From positions 155,001-203,767 of the forward strand of contig MCFG01000073.1 of assembly GCA_002104895.1 (NCBI GenBank): a stretch of 48,767 nt of DNA. The letters run 5' to 3'. Source of the DNA: Anaeromyces robustus (taxonomy: Eukaryota > Neocallimastigomycota > Neocallimastigomycetes > Neocallimastigales > Neocallimastigaceae). Under the pieces are notes generated by a model. The model saw nothing but the letters and a program-made list of their open reading frames with translations, ran no database searches and was not told the DNA's origin. The position numbers were made by a program, and so were the translations under genes. Below, one piece after another: positions 16,615 through 28,490 of the stretch; the first letter of the stretch is position 1, and the number at the start of each line of letters is the position of its first letter.

Positions 16615-19489
16615 AAAATTATGAAATATATATATTTAAATAATTTTTTATATATTAAAAGCATTAACACATACCAATGAGGTATTTTTTTCTTTTTCTT
16701 TTTCTTTTCTATTTGAAATTTTTTTAATTAATTTTTAAAATAAAATAATTTGAATTATTAATTTAAATTATTATTAAACATTTTCTTTTCTTTTTTTTTT
16801 ATACATTTTTTTCACATACATATATATAAATTTTATATTATTATTATTATTATTATTATTATTAAAATATTATAAAGAGACCATTTATATGTCCTTTTCC
16901 AAATTGTGGAAAAAGTTATACAAGAAAAGAACATTTAAAAAGACATTGTTGTAGTCATTCTGAAAATTTAGAAGAAAAAAAACCTTTTCAATGTACTTAT
17001 GAAAATTGTGGGAAACGTTTTGTAACAAAAAGTAAACTTAAAAGGCATGAACAAATTCATGTTAATTCTAATTTATATAAGGTAAAATATATATATATAT
17101 ATATGAAACCAATATACTTTTATATATTATCTTGTATTTATATTTATGTATATATTTGTAATTTTATAATAATAATTTTAAAATTTTAAAAATTTCGTAT
17201 TATTTTAAACTCTATTATATTTAAATTATTATTATTATTATTATTATTTTATATCTTATTTAAAACATTTCGTTATATATACACACACCCACATATATAT
17301 ATATATATTTAAAAGTGTACATTTGAAAATTGTAATGCTTCTTTTTCTAAACGTAATAAATTAACAAAACATATTTTAAGTCACTCTAATAAACTACCTT
17401 ATTGTTGTACCTATGAAAATTGTGAAAAAAGTTTTGATAGACCTTCAAGACTAAAAGAACATTTAAAAACTCATAATAGTAAGTTTTAATAAAACAAAAA
17501 TAAAAAAAAATTTTTTTTTTAAAAATATTAACAAAAAGAAAAAAGAAGAAATATATATATATATATATATATATCAATTATATAGTAATATTAATTAATT
17601 AAATTTATAAAAAACAAAAAAAAAATTTTTTTTTTTTATTCTTTTTTTTTTTTTTATTTTAAAAGAAAAACCAAAATATATGTGTGGTCAAGAAGGTTGT
17701 ACTCAAATGTTTACAACTTGGACTTTACTACAAAAACATATTAAATCCGATCATAAAAAAATTTGTCCTATATGTAATACCGAATTTTCTAGACAATATA
17801 CTTATCGTCTTCATATGGAACGTCATAATACTTCCAATAAAGATCGTAAAAAAATTATATGTCCTTATCCAGATTGTCATAAAGAATTAAGTAGTGTAAG
17901 TTAAAAAAAAAAAAAAAAAAAATATATGTATATATATATATATATAGATAGATAGATAGATAGATAGATATTTTATAAGCACTATATATAATTATCTAAT
18001 TATATAATTATATATAAATCGTTAATATTGAATATTAAATCATTTACTATATATATATATAAATACTTATTCTATTATTTTTATGGGTTTTATTTTATTT
18101 TTCTTCCTTTTTTTTTAATAGGAAAAAGTTTTAAAAATACATATACGAGCTACTCATGAAGGTATTAAACCATTTGTATGTAATGTAGAAAATTGTGGTA
18201 TGAGATTTGCCCATAAACATATGCTTATACGGCATAATAGAGTTCATGAAAAAAAAGTATTTATTAATATATATATAAATTATAATTTGTTCTTTTTTAT
18301 TTTTTATATAAAATATTAAATAATGATAAAAATTAAATTATATAAATTATTACATAATTATATATTATATATAAATATATATATATATATATATTGATTT
18401 TAATTATTAACTTTTAAAAAAATTTTTTTATTTTTTTTTATTTTTTTCTATAATGATTTAAAGTCAAATCAAGAAAATCATAAAAAAAAAAAGAAAGAAA
18501 TTTCTATATTAGAAAAATTAACAGGTTATGATTATGATCAAGAACGAAAAATTAAATGTTATATGGAAGGTTGTATAAAACGTTTTAAACGTCAATATGA
18601 TTTTGAACGTCATTTAATGGCAGAACATAATGAAGAATATTATCGTTATATGGAATTAAAACAAAAAGATATTAATGAAAAGAAAGAAAATATAGATGAT
18701 GATGATGATGATATCGATGATGATGTTGATGATGATATTGATGATGATGATGATATTCCATATGAAATAAATGATGATGATGATAATGATGATGATGATA
18801 ATGATGATATAATTGATCGATTTTCATTAAGTCAAGAAGGAATGGAAATAGATGATTTAAATGAAGATGAAGAATCTTTAAAAATGATGGAAGAAGATCT
18901 TATGTTAAATGGAAATGAAGAAGAAGAAGAAGAAGAAGAGGAAGAGGAAGAGGAAGAGAATTATAATGATGATGATGATAATAATGATAATAATGATAAT
19001 AAGGAAGTAGAAGAAAAAGAAGAAGTAAAAGTAAAAAAAGAAATAGAAGAGAATAAAAAAAATGAAATAATTGATAATGAAAATCATAATATTAATATAA
19101 TAAATGATATTAAAAATGAAAAAGGAAAAATAAAAGGAAAAGGAAAAGAAGAAGAAGAAGAAGAAGAAAAAGAAGAAAAAGAAGATAATAATGTAATTTC
19201 AAATTCTTTAAATGATGATGAAAGTCAAACAACTCTAAATACAATAAATTCTATAATAACAACTACATCAAGTATTACTGATACTAATACTTCTTCAGTA
19301 TCTAATTCTTTTATAATAACAAATCAAAATAATAATAATAATAATGATAATAATACTTCTCATACCCATACTCATACCCATACTCATACCCGTCCTCATT
19401 CTCGTCATCGTCATCATCGAGATGCTTTAGATGAAGTTATTGAAGAAAGTTTAAGATTAGAAGAATATAAAAAATCTTTAGGTAAATAT

Positions 19490-19520
<31 letters not shown>

Positions 19521-19817
19521 ATTATTCATTTTTTTTTTTTATTTTTTATTTTTTTTAATTATTTAATTATTTAATTTCATTTATTAATTAAATATATATA
19601 TTATTTATATATATGTATATTTATTTATTTTTTTTTTTTTTTTATTTTGAATTTATATTTAATTATAGAACCAAAAAGAAAATTTGATTATATAACGGGG
19701 GAAAAACGTTATTCTTCCTCAAAGAAAAAAAATAAATCAAAAGAAAAAATAGAGGAAAATATACCAATTATAAATGAAGAACAATATGAAGCCTATCTTA
19801 GTTATGGAAGAAAATAA
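16083..19817 (+). CDS. GTF3A: Transcription factor IIIA, ten C2H2 zinc fingers
   Basis: Eight exons, 16083-16422, 16662-16681, 16878-17081, 17316-17478, 17666-17895, 18122-18256, 18464-19481 and 19669-19817, give 752 residues with all phases matching. Nine fingers run from C95 to H361. Finger 6 has the TFIIIA hallmark TWTLLQKH with H-x4-H spacing, and finger 7 has the short C-x2-C form, as in known TFIIIA. A tenth finger (C396, C401, H414, H419) follows a 34-residue basic linker. After it come long Asp/Glu tracts, Asn runs and an alternating His/Thr segment (about 664-687). TFIIIA binds the internal control region of 5S rRNA genes and recruits TFIIIC/TFIIIB for Pol III; in many species it also binds 5S RNA. 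Exon 2 is only 20 nt and supplies the second His of finger 1. Fission-yeast TFIIIA is also known to have a spaced tenth finger. Confidence 0.93.
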
Positions 19818-20568
19818 TAAACTTTTATATATAATATCTATAATATATATAATATACATATATATTCGTTAATTCTTTATTTTTTTTTTCAATTAAATTA
19901 TAAATCTATAGTTTTATTTATTTATTTTTCTTTAATTTTTATTTTTATTTATTAATTTATTTATTAAATTAAAGAAATAAATAAAAATTGAATATATATA
20001 TATATGAAATATTTTATCAACATTTATCAATAATATTAACATAATATATATAACAATATTTCATTATTGTTATAAACTTAAAAATTATACATATATCCAA
20101 AATTAAAATTATTTATGTACATAGATATCTATTTATATTTATTATTTATTTTATTTTTTTTTATCTTTTTTTTTTTTCTTAATAGAGTGATAGAATGATA
20201 GATAATTTTTTTAATTTATTTAATAACTTTTATTTTATTTTTTTTATTTTTAATTATATAATATATAATTATTTATTTATTTATTTTTATAATATTTTCT
20301 TTTTTTTTTTTATTCTTAATTCTCTTTTTCTTTTTTTTTTTTTTTTTTTCTATTAAAATGTTAATATAATCATAAATTATTAAAACATACATTTATATAT
20401 ATGTATTCAAAATTTTTATGTATAATTTTAGGCCTTCTTTTGTTTTTTTTTTTTAACATTAATATATAAACAAATTATTAATAAATAAATAAATATATAT
20501 ATATATACCTATAATTATTATAATTAGAGTATTGTATCAAAAAATTTCAACAATTTAAAAATAAAATA

Positions 20569-20605
<37 letters not shown>

Positions 20606-20631
20606 ATACCTTTATAGATTCAAAAGAAAAA

Positions 20632-20666
<35 letters not shown>

Positions 20667-21058
20667 GTAAATAAATAATAGAATAATTATTAATAATACA
20701 CAATAACGAAATAACGAAATAACGAAATAACAAAATAACGAAATAATAAATAAAATAAATAATAAATTAAATTATATGAAATAAAAATATAATATATATA
20801 ATATGACAAAATATTCCTAATTTCTTTTTAATTTAGTTTTTTTCTTTATAATTCAAATTTTTTTCTTTTTTTTCGTTAAAGGTTTTCTCTCTCTCTTTTT
20901 TTTTGGTAAATAATAAAATTTTATTTATTAATTATTAATTATTAATTATTATTGTTGTTAATGTTTTTTTGTTTTTTTTTGTTTTTTTGTTTTATCTAAT
21001 ATATTATCTATATTATCTAAATTATCTATTATTTACCTACTTTTTTATTTATACCTAA

Positions 21059-21101
<43 letters not shown>

Positions 21102-21766
21102 AATCATTACAAAAAAAAAAAAAAATAATAATTATAAAAACAATAAATTAATTCATTGTATACATATAATATTTCTTTTTTTTTTTAATAATTATATATA
21201 TATATTATCTTTTTATCTTAAAAAAAATATATTATACATATTTAATTTTCATTAATAAAAAATTATTTTTTAATTGGAATTAATTCATTCATGACTCACA
21301 TAAAATAAAAAAAAAAAAAAGAATTATTAATTTCTTTTTTTTTTTTTTTTTTGTTTTTTGTTTTTTTTTGTTTTTTTGTTTTTTATTTTTTTTTTTTTTT
21401 TATTTTTTATTTTTTTATTGATTTTTTATTTTTTTAAAATTTAAAAAAAAGAAAAAAAAAGAAAAAAAAAAAGAAAAAGAAATAAATAAAAAATAAAACA
21501 TAAATTAGTATTAAAAAAAAAACTAATATTTTTCTTTTATTTTTCTTTTATCTACTTTTTTCTTTTTTCTTTCTTTCTCTTTTTTTTTTTATATATATAT
21601 TGTTTTTAATTATCATTTACTGTTAAATTTATATATATATATATTTTTAATTATGCGTTAAAAAAAAATTGATTTTTTATTATTTTTTTTATTTTTTGAT
21701 GTTCATGTTTTTTTTTTTTTTTTTTTTTTTTTGATAATTTATTTAAATAATTTATTTTTCCTTAAT
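19818..21766. other. Convergent intergenic region, no gene seen
   Basis: This lies between the 3' ends of TFIIIA (plus) and the dockerin gene (minus). It contains very long T runs (for example about 21072-21100 and 21709-21732), (AAAT)n near 20632-20665, and a 9-bp repeat ACGAAATAA-like block at about 20705-20748. No coding frame was found. It should contain both polyadenylation regions. Confidence 0.65.
20705..20748. repeat. 9-bp tandem repeat, about five copies
   Basis: The unit AACGAAATA is repeated about five times, with one copy changed to AACAAAATA. It lies in the convergent intergenic region. Confidence 0.85.
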
Positions 21767-23857
21767 TTATAAACATTCATCTGGAATTCCACACCAATCA
21801 TTATTTTCCCATCCAAGATATTCATTATTTTCAGCATTACTAAGTATTTGTGCACTTTTACAATCCGTACAACATGGATAGAAAGGATATGTCCAACAAT
21901 TAGATTTTACATATTCCTTTTCTTCTTTAATTTTCTTTTCTTTTTTATCAATTTTATCAACTATTAATTTATTTCCATCGGTACTATCTTTCTTTTCTTC
22001 CAAGTCATCTTTTATATTATTTTCTTTTAAACATTTATCTGGTATAGCACACCATTGATCATTTTCCCAACCGTATTGACGAGATTTATCAGATGCATCA
22101 ACAACATTACATTCTTTACAACATGGTAAAGATGCTGACCAACAAACTGATATCATAATATTTTCTTCTTTGTTAACTTTATTAATTTTTTTGCCATTAG
22201 TATTAGTTTTGGTATTATTTTGTTCAAGATCTTGACTAGTATTTAAATCTGAATTTCCATTATTAATATCTTGATTATTATTTACGTTTTGGGTATTTTC
22301 TTGATTTTTAAAACATTTGTCACTAATACCACATTTTTTACCATTTTCTTCACCCCAATGTTTTACTATATTATTAGTTATTACTTGAGTTGAAGATGAA
22401 TTACAATGACTACAACATGGTATATCAGGTAATGTCCAACATACAACATTAACGTTAGCTAAAATATATTTAAATTTTAAATAAAAAAAAATAAAAAAAA
22501 AGGAAAAATATATAAATATTAATAATAATTAATAATAGGTAATTTATTCATTTATTTATTTATTTATAGATATATATATATATATTAATAATATGTTATA
22601 TTATATTATTATAGATACATTACTATTTAATACGGAAACTGTTGGACTATTATTTTGTGATACTGTAGGTGTCTCTACTGGTGGATTTGTAGGGTTATTA
22701 TTCGTATTATTCGTATCATTATTATTATTATTATTATTATTATTTATAGTTTCACTTGGTGCTGCATTTGGATCATATGGATTATTTGTTCCAGAGGTTG
22801 GATTTTCTTGAACATTATTACCATTATTATTATCCTGACTGTTATTATCATTATTAAAATCTTGATTATTATTATTATTTTGATCATTATTATTATTATT
22901 ATTTGGATCATTATTATTTTGATCATTATTATTATTATTTGGATCATTATTATTATTATTTGGATCATTATTATTATTATTATTTGGATCATTATTATTT
23001 TCATTTTTATTATCTTGGTTATTATTATCTATTAATTCTATATCCATATTATTATTATTATTACCATCTATTATTCCCATATCAACATTATTATTTTCAT
23101 CATTTATTATTCCCATATCGTTTTGATTTATAACTGTTTCATTATTTTGAGCATAATTAACAATATTTTCATCAATTTTATTGATATCATCATTTTCTTC
23201 ATCATCATAATTATTATATGAAAAGTAGTCTTCTTTATTTTCGTTTACAAATTCATTAGTAGTTGACGTCGGTATAGATGAAGCTATAGTTGTTATGCTA
23301 TCATTTTGGGTATTATTTGTCTCTACAACATTTGAAAAAGTTTTACTTGGATGAATATCAATTATTTCTAATTTTAAATATCCTATAGATGTAGAAGTAG
23401 ATGTAGTAGTAGATGTAGTAGTAGATGTAGTAGTAGATGTAGTAGTAGATGTAGTAGTAGATGTAGTAGTAGATGTAGTAGTAGATGTAGAAGTAGATGT
23501 AAATGTAGAAGTAGAAGTAGATGTAGATGTAAATGTAGGTGTTGGAATAGTTTCTTCGATAGTTTTAGTGTGTGATTTTGAACTTAAAACACTATTAATA
23601 TAACTTTCATAATTCAAGTGATTAGTTGGTATTATTTTTTCTTCTTGAACTGATGTGATTTTTAATTTATGTAATTCAATTGCAAAAAGATTTTCTGTTT
23701 CATTATCATTTTCTATTACCTTTTCAATTTCTTTATTATGTATATTATTTTCATTATTTATTTCATTAGTTTTTATATGGTCTAAAACGGGTATCGAAGT
23801 TACAAATGAAATTAATGAACAAAATATTTCAATTTTTATTATTGTATTTAATTTCAT
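21767..23857 (-). CDS. Secreted triple-dockerin protein with Thr/Ser- and Asn-rich linkers
   Basis: Two exons, 23857-22624 and 22458-21767 (intron 22459-22623, phase 1), give 641 residues. Residues 1-21 are a signal peptide (MKLNTIIK basic start, hydrophobic core, cleavage near SFVTS). Residues 22-108 are unrecognised. Residues 109-157 are a Thr/Ser repeat (TTTS units) that looks heavily O-glycosylated. Residues 158-410 are acidic and then Asn-rich, with NNNNDP units. Three CBM10-like fungal dockerin modules follow: about 418-460, 517-554 and 599-640, each with C-W, PCC-x2-C, GWEN-D-WC (degenerate in the first) and a final Cys. In anaerobic fungi such modules bind scaffoldin-borne cohesins and assemble plant-cell-wall enzymes into cellulosomes. 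I see no glycoside hydrolase, esterase, lyase, serpin or expansin domain, so the N-terminal half either has an unknown activity or acts as a structural or adaptor part. Start choice is supported by the signal peptide. Confidence 0.88.
23385..23540. repeat. Thr/Ser-coding minisatellite
   Basis: On the minus strand, 12-bp units encode T-T-T-S about eight times, flanked by S-T and F-T-S-T variants. It lies inside exon 1 of the dockerin gene. Unit length is a multiple of three, so copy-number change would preserve frame and alter the length of the predicted glycosylated stalk. Confidence 0.9.
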
Positions 23858-24104
23858 TTTTATTTTTTATTATTATATGCTTTGTAGTTAGTCCAGTCTA
23901 GTTATAAATTATGTGAAAAAAAAAATTTAAAATATAATAAAAAATATTTTTATATTATTTATTCAATAATATATTTTATATTTCTTATTTTTTTTTTTTT
24001 TGCTATTGTATATTGATAATATAATGATATTAAGTTTTTTTTTTTTTAAAGTTTAAGATATAGTATGCTTGAAATGTTTTAATAATTATTATTCTAAATT
24101 CATT

Positions 24105-24136
<32 letters not shown>

Positions 24137-26079
24137 TTATTAGTTTAATTATGATTGTTGATTGATTTGATAATAATATATATTTTAGAGGTTGTTGAAT
24201 AAATTATAATTTATTTAACAATTTATTATTCGACTATTTATTTTTTTTTTTGCGAGATTTAATAGAAATGATTCATTTATATTCCACCTTTTTATTAATT
24301 TTGATTTTTTTTATTTTTTATTTTTTTTTTTATTTTGATAAGATATTTATACTCATTCTTTTCAAAGAATTGAAATATAAATACTAATTAATCAATTAAT
24401 TATTTAATTCTTATTTTTTTAAAAAAATAAAAAAAGCTTAAAATACATTAAAGAAAAAATAATAATAATTATTTATTTTTTATAGGTTAATTGTATTTTA
24501 TTTTTTTTTTATTTTATTTTATTTTATTTTTATTTTTTTTATTTTATTTTATTGATTATATTGTTTTCTTTTTAAAAAAATAAAAAAGGCGATTAAATAG
24601 TCTTCTTCCTCTTATTACATAAAAGAAAAAGGAAACATAGAACAAAAAAAAAAAAAATTTTTTTTTTCCTTATAAAATAAATTTTATATATTTATTAAGG
24701 TATTTTAATATTAATATTTTTAATAATAAAAAAACTTTTTTTTTTTTTTTTCTTTCTTCCTATTTAATATTTAATATTTCATTTAAAATTATTATTTTGA
24801 CTATGATGAAAAATCATTTTAATTTAAATAAAAAAAATAAAGAAAAAAAAAAGTTTAATTTATGTAATATATTACAATATATTATAATATATTATATTAA
24901 TAATTATTTTATCATTTTATGATTCTATTATATATATTAAATATATTAATTATTATACTATTATAATATATTTATTAACTCTAAACTATTAACAAAATTT
25001 TTTATTATTATAAAAAAAAAGTCTGTAATATTGTAATATTAGAATTATTTAAAAAAAAAAATTTTTTTTTCTTAATTAAAATAATATATTATTATAATAT
25101 ATTATAATATAATGATTTATATTATAATCATCAATTTAAAACACAAATACAATTATTTAATTAAAATAATATATTATTAAATATATTTGAATATAGTTTA
25201 ATATGTCAAATATTAAAATTAATATATAGTTATTCTTTTCTTTTATTAAAAAAAAAATTATTAACATAACAACATAACAAAAGAAAAAAAATGTGTTTTA
25301 AATAACTTTAAATAATAATAAACTTTATTTTATTTTATTATTATTTTATTTTATTTTCTATAAAAGGAAAACAATAATAATAATTTTTATAAGGAAAAAA
25401 AAATTAAAAAAAAAAAATTAAAAAAAAGAATTTTATATATAAAAAGTTTATTATTATAAAAACAAACAAAACAAAAAAAAAAAAAAAAAAAAATAAATTT
25501 TCTTGTTAAGATATTTTATTTATTTAATATTTTATTTTTTATTTTATTTAATATTTAATAATTAAATTATTTATTATTATTTATTATTAGATTAGAATTA
25601 GAATTAGAATTATTATTTTTCTGTTTCTGTTTTTGTTTTAGTTTTTTTTTTTATAGAAAATGAAATAATAATAATTCATTAATTAAAATTAATATTAAAT
25701 AATAAATAATTTAATAATAATTTAAGTAAATAATAATAATAAATAATTAACATTTTTAATATTAAATAATTAATTATTAGTTTTATATTATTTCTATTCC
25801 AATTTATCATACCATTATTAAAAGTAATAAAAGTTATATAAAAGAATTATCATTATCATTATTTTATATTAATATTTATTAATATTAATTATTATCTTTA
25901 TTATCATTTAATGACTTTTTTTTTATATATATGATTTTTAATTATCTAAATAATATTGATTGATTGATTAATTATTATTAAGTATTTATGTTTATGTTTT
26001 ACTAAATATAAACTTTTCATTATTACTACTAATTATTATTATTTATAATTAAAAAGCGTAATTGAAAGTATAATTAAAA

Positions 26080-26480
26080 AGAAGATTATCATAATACACT
26101 ATAATTTTAAATATTAATAAGAAAATTATCGTAATACACTATAGTTTTAAATAAAGATATTCTACATATTCTACATATTCTACATAATAAATTAGTTTAA
26201 ATAAAAATAATTAATCATTTAATTATTTTGTCACATTTTGTCACATTTTTTTTTTCATAATTATTATCATTTATCTTTATCATTAATATGACGATTTTTT
26301 TAACATTTTTAACATTTTGAATCAATAATTTAATGACTAATAAAATAAAGTAAAAAAAAAAATAAAAATAAAAATAAAAATAAAATAAAGTAAAAAATCA
26401 ATTCCAATAATAATAATATTAATAGTAATAGTCATAATTAATTACAGAGTCATAATTAATTATAGAGTCATAATCATGTT
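26080..26480. repeat. Cluster of short tandem duplications
   Basis: Within 400 bp there is a 40-bp imperfect direct repeat (ATTATC..AATACACTATA at 26085 and 26125), three copies of ATTCTACAT (about 26159-26186), two copies of ATTTTGTCAC (about 26225-26246) and three copies of a unit containing GAGTCATAATTAATTA (about 26429-26475). Each has a different unit. Confidence 0.8.
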
Positions 26481-27137
26481 ATATAAAACTACTTAATCAT
26501 AATAAAGTAACAATTTTATTTTTATTTTTATTCGTTAAGTTTGGTTGTTTTTTTTTTTTTTTTTTTTTTTCTTTGGTATTTTATTTTATTTTACTCAACA
26601 AATAAAAAATTGAATATTGAATATTGAATATGAATTATAAACGAATAATTATAATTAATAATAAACTTTAATTAATAAATAATTATAATTCTTATTTATT
26701 TATTTATTTATTTACATAATTTTATTCATTTACTTTTATTATATTTATTTATTTATTACATTAATTATATTCATTTACTTTTACTATATTTATTTACTTA
26801 TTTATTTTCAATTTAATTTATTTATTTATTTATTTATAAAAAAGGGATAATTTCTATGATATTATTTAATATAGGAATAGTATTAATTTTAATATATTAT
26901 ATTATATTATATTATATTATATATGAATTATTAATTATAATAGAATTATAATTACAAAAATATGAAACAGAAAAAAAAATTTTTTTTTTCTTTAAAACAT
27001 GAAAAATTATGAAAGAGAAAAAAAACTTAGCCAATAAAATTTAAAGTTCCTTTAGTAATACAAAGTTTTATTTGATAGAAAATTCTTATAAAGTTACACA
27101 TAAACCTTATTTGATATATAATATATAAAACAATACA

Positions 27138-27168
<31 letters not shown>

Positions 27169-27237
27169 ATTAAATATTAAATATTATTATATTATATATG
27201 AAATATTATTATTTGTTTTTTTCAATTATTTATTTAC

Positions 27238-27288
<51 letters not shown>

Positions 27289-27751
27289 TTTCATTAATAA
27301 ATAAAAATAATAAAAAAAATATTATTTTGGTATATTTTGGTTAAAAAAAAAAAAAAAGTATTGGGTCATAAAAAAAATTATAAAATCCACATTTTTACAT
27401 ATGTAATATAATATAATTATTATTAATTATTAATTATTAATTATTAATTATTAATTATGTTCTTTTTTATTTTTATATTGTTACTCTTTTTTTTTTTTTT
27501 AATTTCTATCTTTTCATCTTTTCCTTGCTAAGAGTACTATAATTTTTTATTTTTTCTCTTACTAGTAGTATACTTATTTAAAATATACAAATATACAAAT
27601 ATACAAATGATGTAAAATGATGTAAAATAGTATTTAAAACAAAATGATGTAAATCAAAAAATGATGTAAAATGTATTATTTTGTTAAAAGATGATTACAA
27701 AAATTTGAGATATATTAACAGAAAAAAAAAAATTTATTGCTACGATTAATG

Positions 27752-27786
<35 letters not shown>

Positions 27787-28072
27787 TTATTTATTTATTT
27801 ATTTATTTATATATTTATTTATTTATTTATTTATTTATTAATTTATTTATTTATTTATTTATTTATTTAATTTTTTCATATTGTTTTCCTTTATTAATTA
27901 TCTAAATAAATCAAATCATAAAAAAAAATAGAGAAAGATTGATTAATGAATTAAATGAATAAATAAAAATAAAATGACATTAAAAATCGATAATTCTGTG
28001 TTCATTCACATGAATGGTAAGAATGGTAACAATTTATATTAATTATTTTAGGTAAAAAGATATTAATTAATT

Positions 28073-28109
<37 letters not shown>

Positions 28110-28129
28110 AATAAAGAAAACACTATAAA

Positions 28130-28143
28130 GATATTAAATAAAT

Positions 28144-28174
<31 letters not shown>

Positions 28175-28490
28175 CATGTATATAAAAACAAAATAAATAT
28201 ATAAATAAATGAATAAATACAATAATAAATAAATGAATAAATAAATATATATTAAATAAATGAATAAATACAATAATAAATAAATATATATAAATAAATA
28301 AATAAATAAATACAATAAATGAATAAATGAATAAATACAATAATAAATAAATATATATATTAAATAAATAAATAAATAAATGAATAAATACAATAAATAA
28401 ATAAATAAATATATTAAATAAATAAATGAATAAATACAATAATAAATAAATAAATAATTATATTTATATTAAATAAATAAATAAATATAT
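28130..28490. repeat. Compound (AAAT)n array
   Basis: AAAT tetranucleotides are interspersed with AAATG, ACAATAATAAAT and ATATAT interruptions that recur in a similar order several times. This is a higher-order minisatellite built on the same tetranucleotide that forms arrays elsewhere in the window. Confidence 0.85.

Noticed and set aside
21767-22458. Dockerin exon as a separate gene from the upstream signal-peptide protein
   Set aside because: The donor at 22623 and acceptor at 22459 have matching phase, the second exon has no signal peptide or plausible start before the first dockerin, and both parts have linker-like composition.
22593-22811. Plus-strand 72-codon frame ending near the dockerin intron
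   Set aside because: It is antisense to the end of dockerin exon 1, and its Leu run comes from Asn codons on the other strand.
22744-23133. Open frames in other registers within the Asn-rich part of the dockerin gene
   Set aside because: They are Ile/Met or Tyr/His repeats from shifted reading of AAT codons. The Asn-rich frame continues in phase into the dockerins.
27230-27870. Telomere- or centromere-like repeats
   Set aside because: Only tetranucleotide TTTA arrays; no G-rich telomeric unit and no long satellite.
28067-28439. Two minus-strand frames encoding Tyr/Leu/Ile/Phe strings, resembling membrane proteins
   Set aside because: They are translations of a compound AAAT array. The hydrophobicity comes from the repeat, not from selection.
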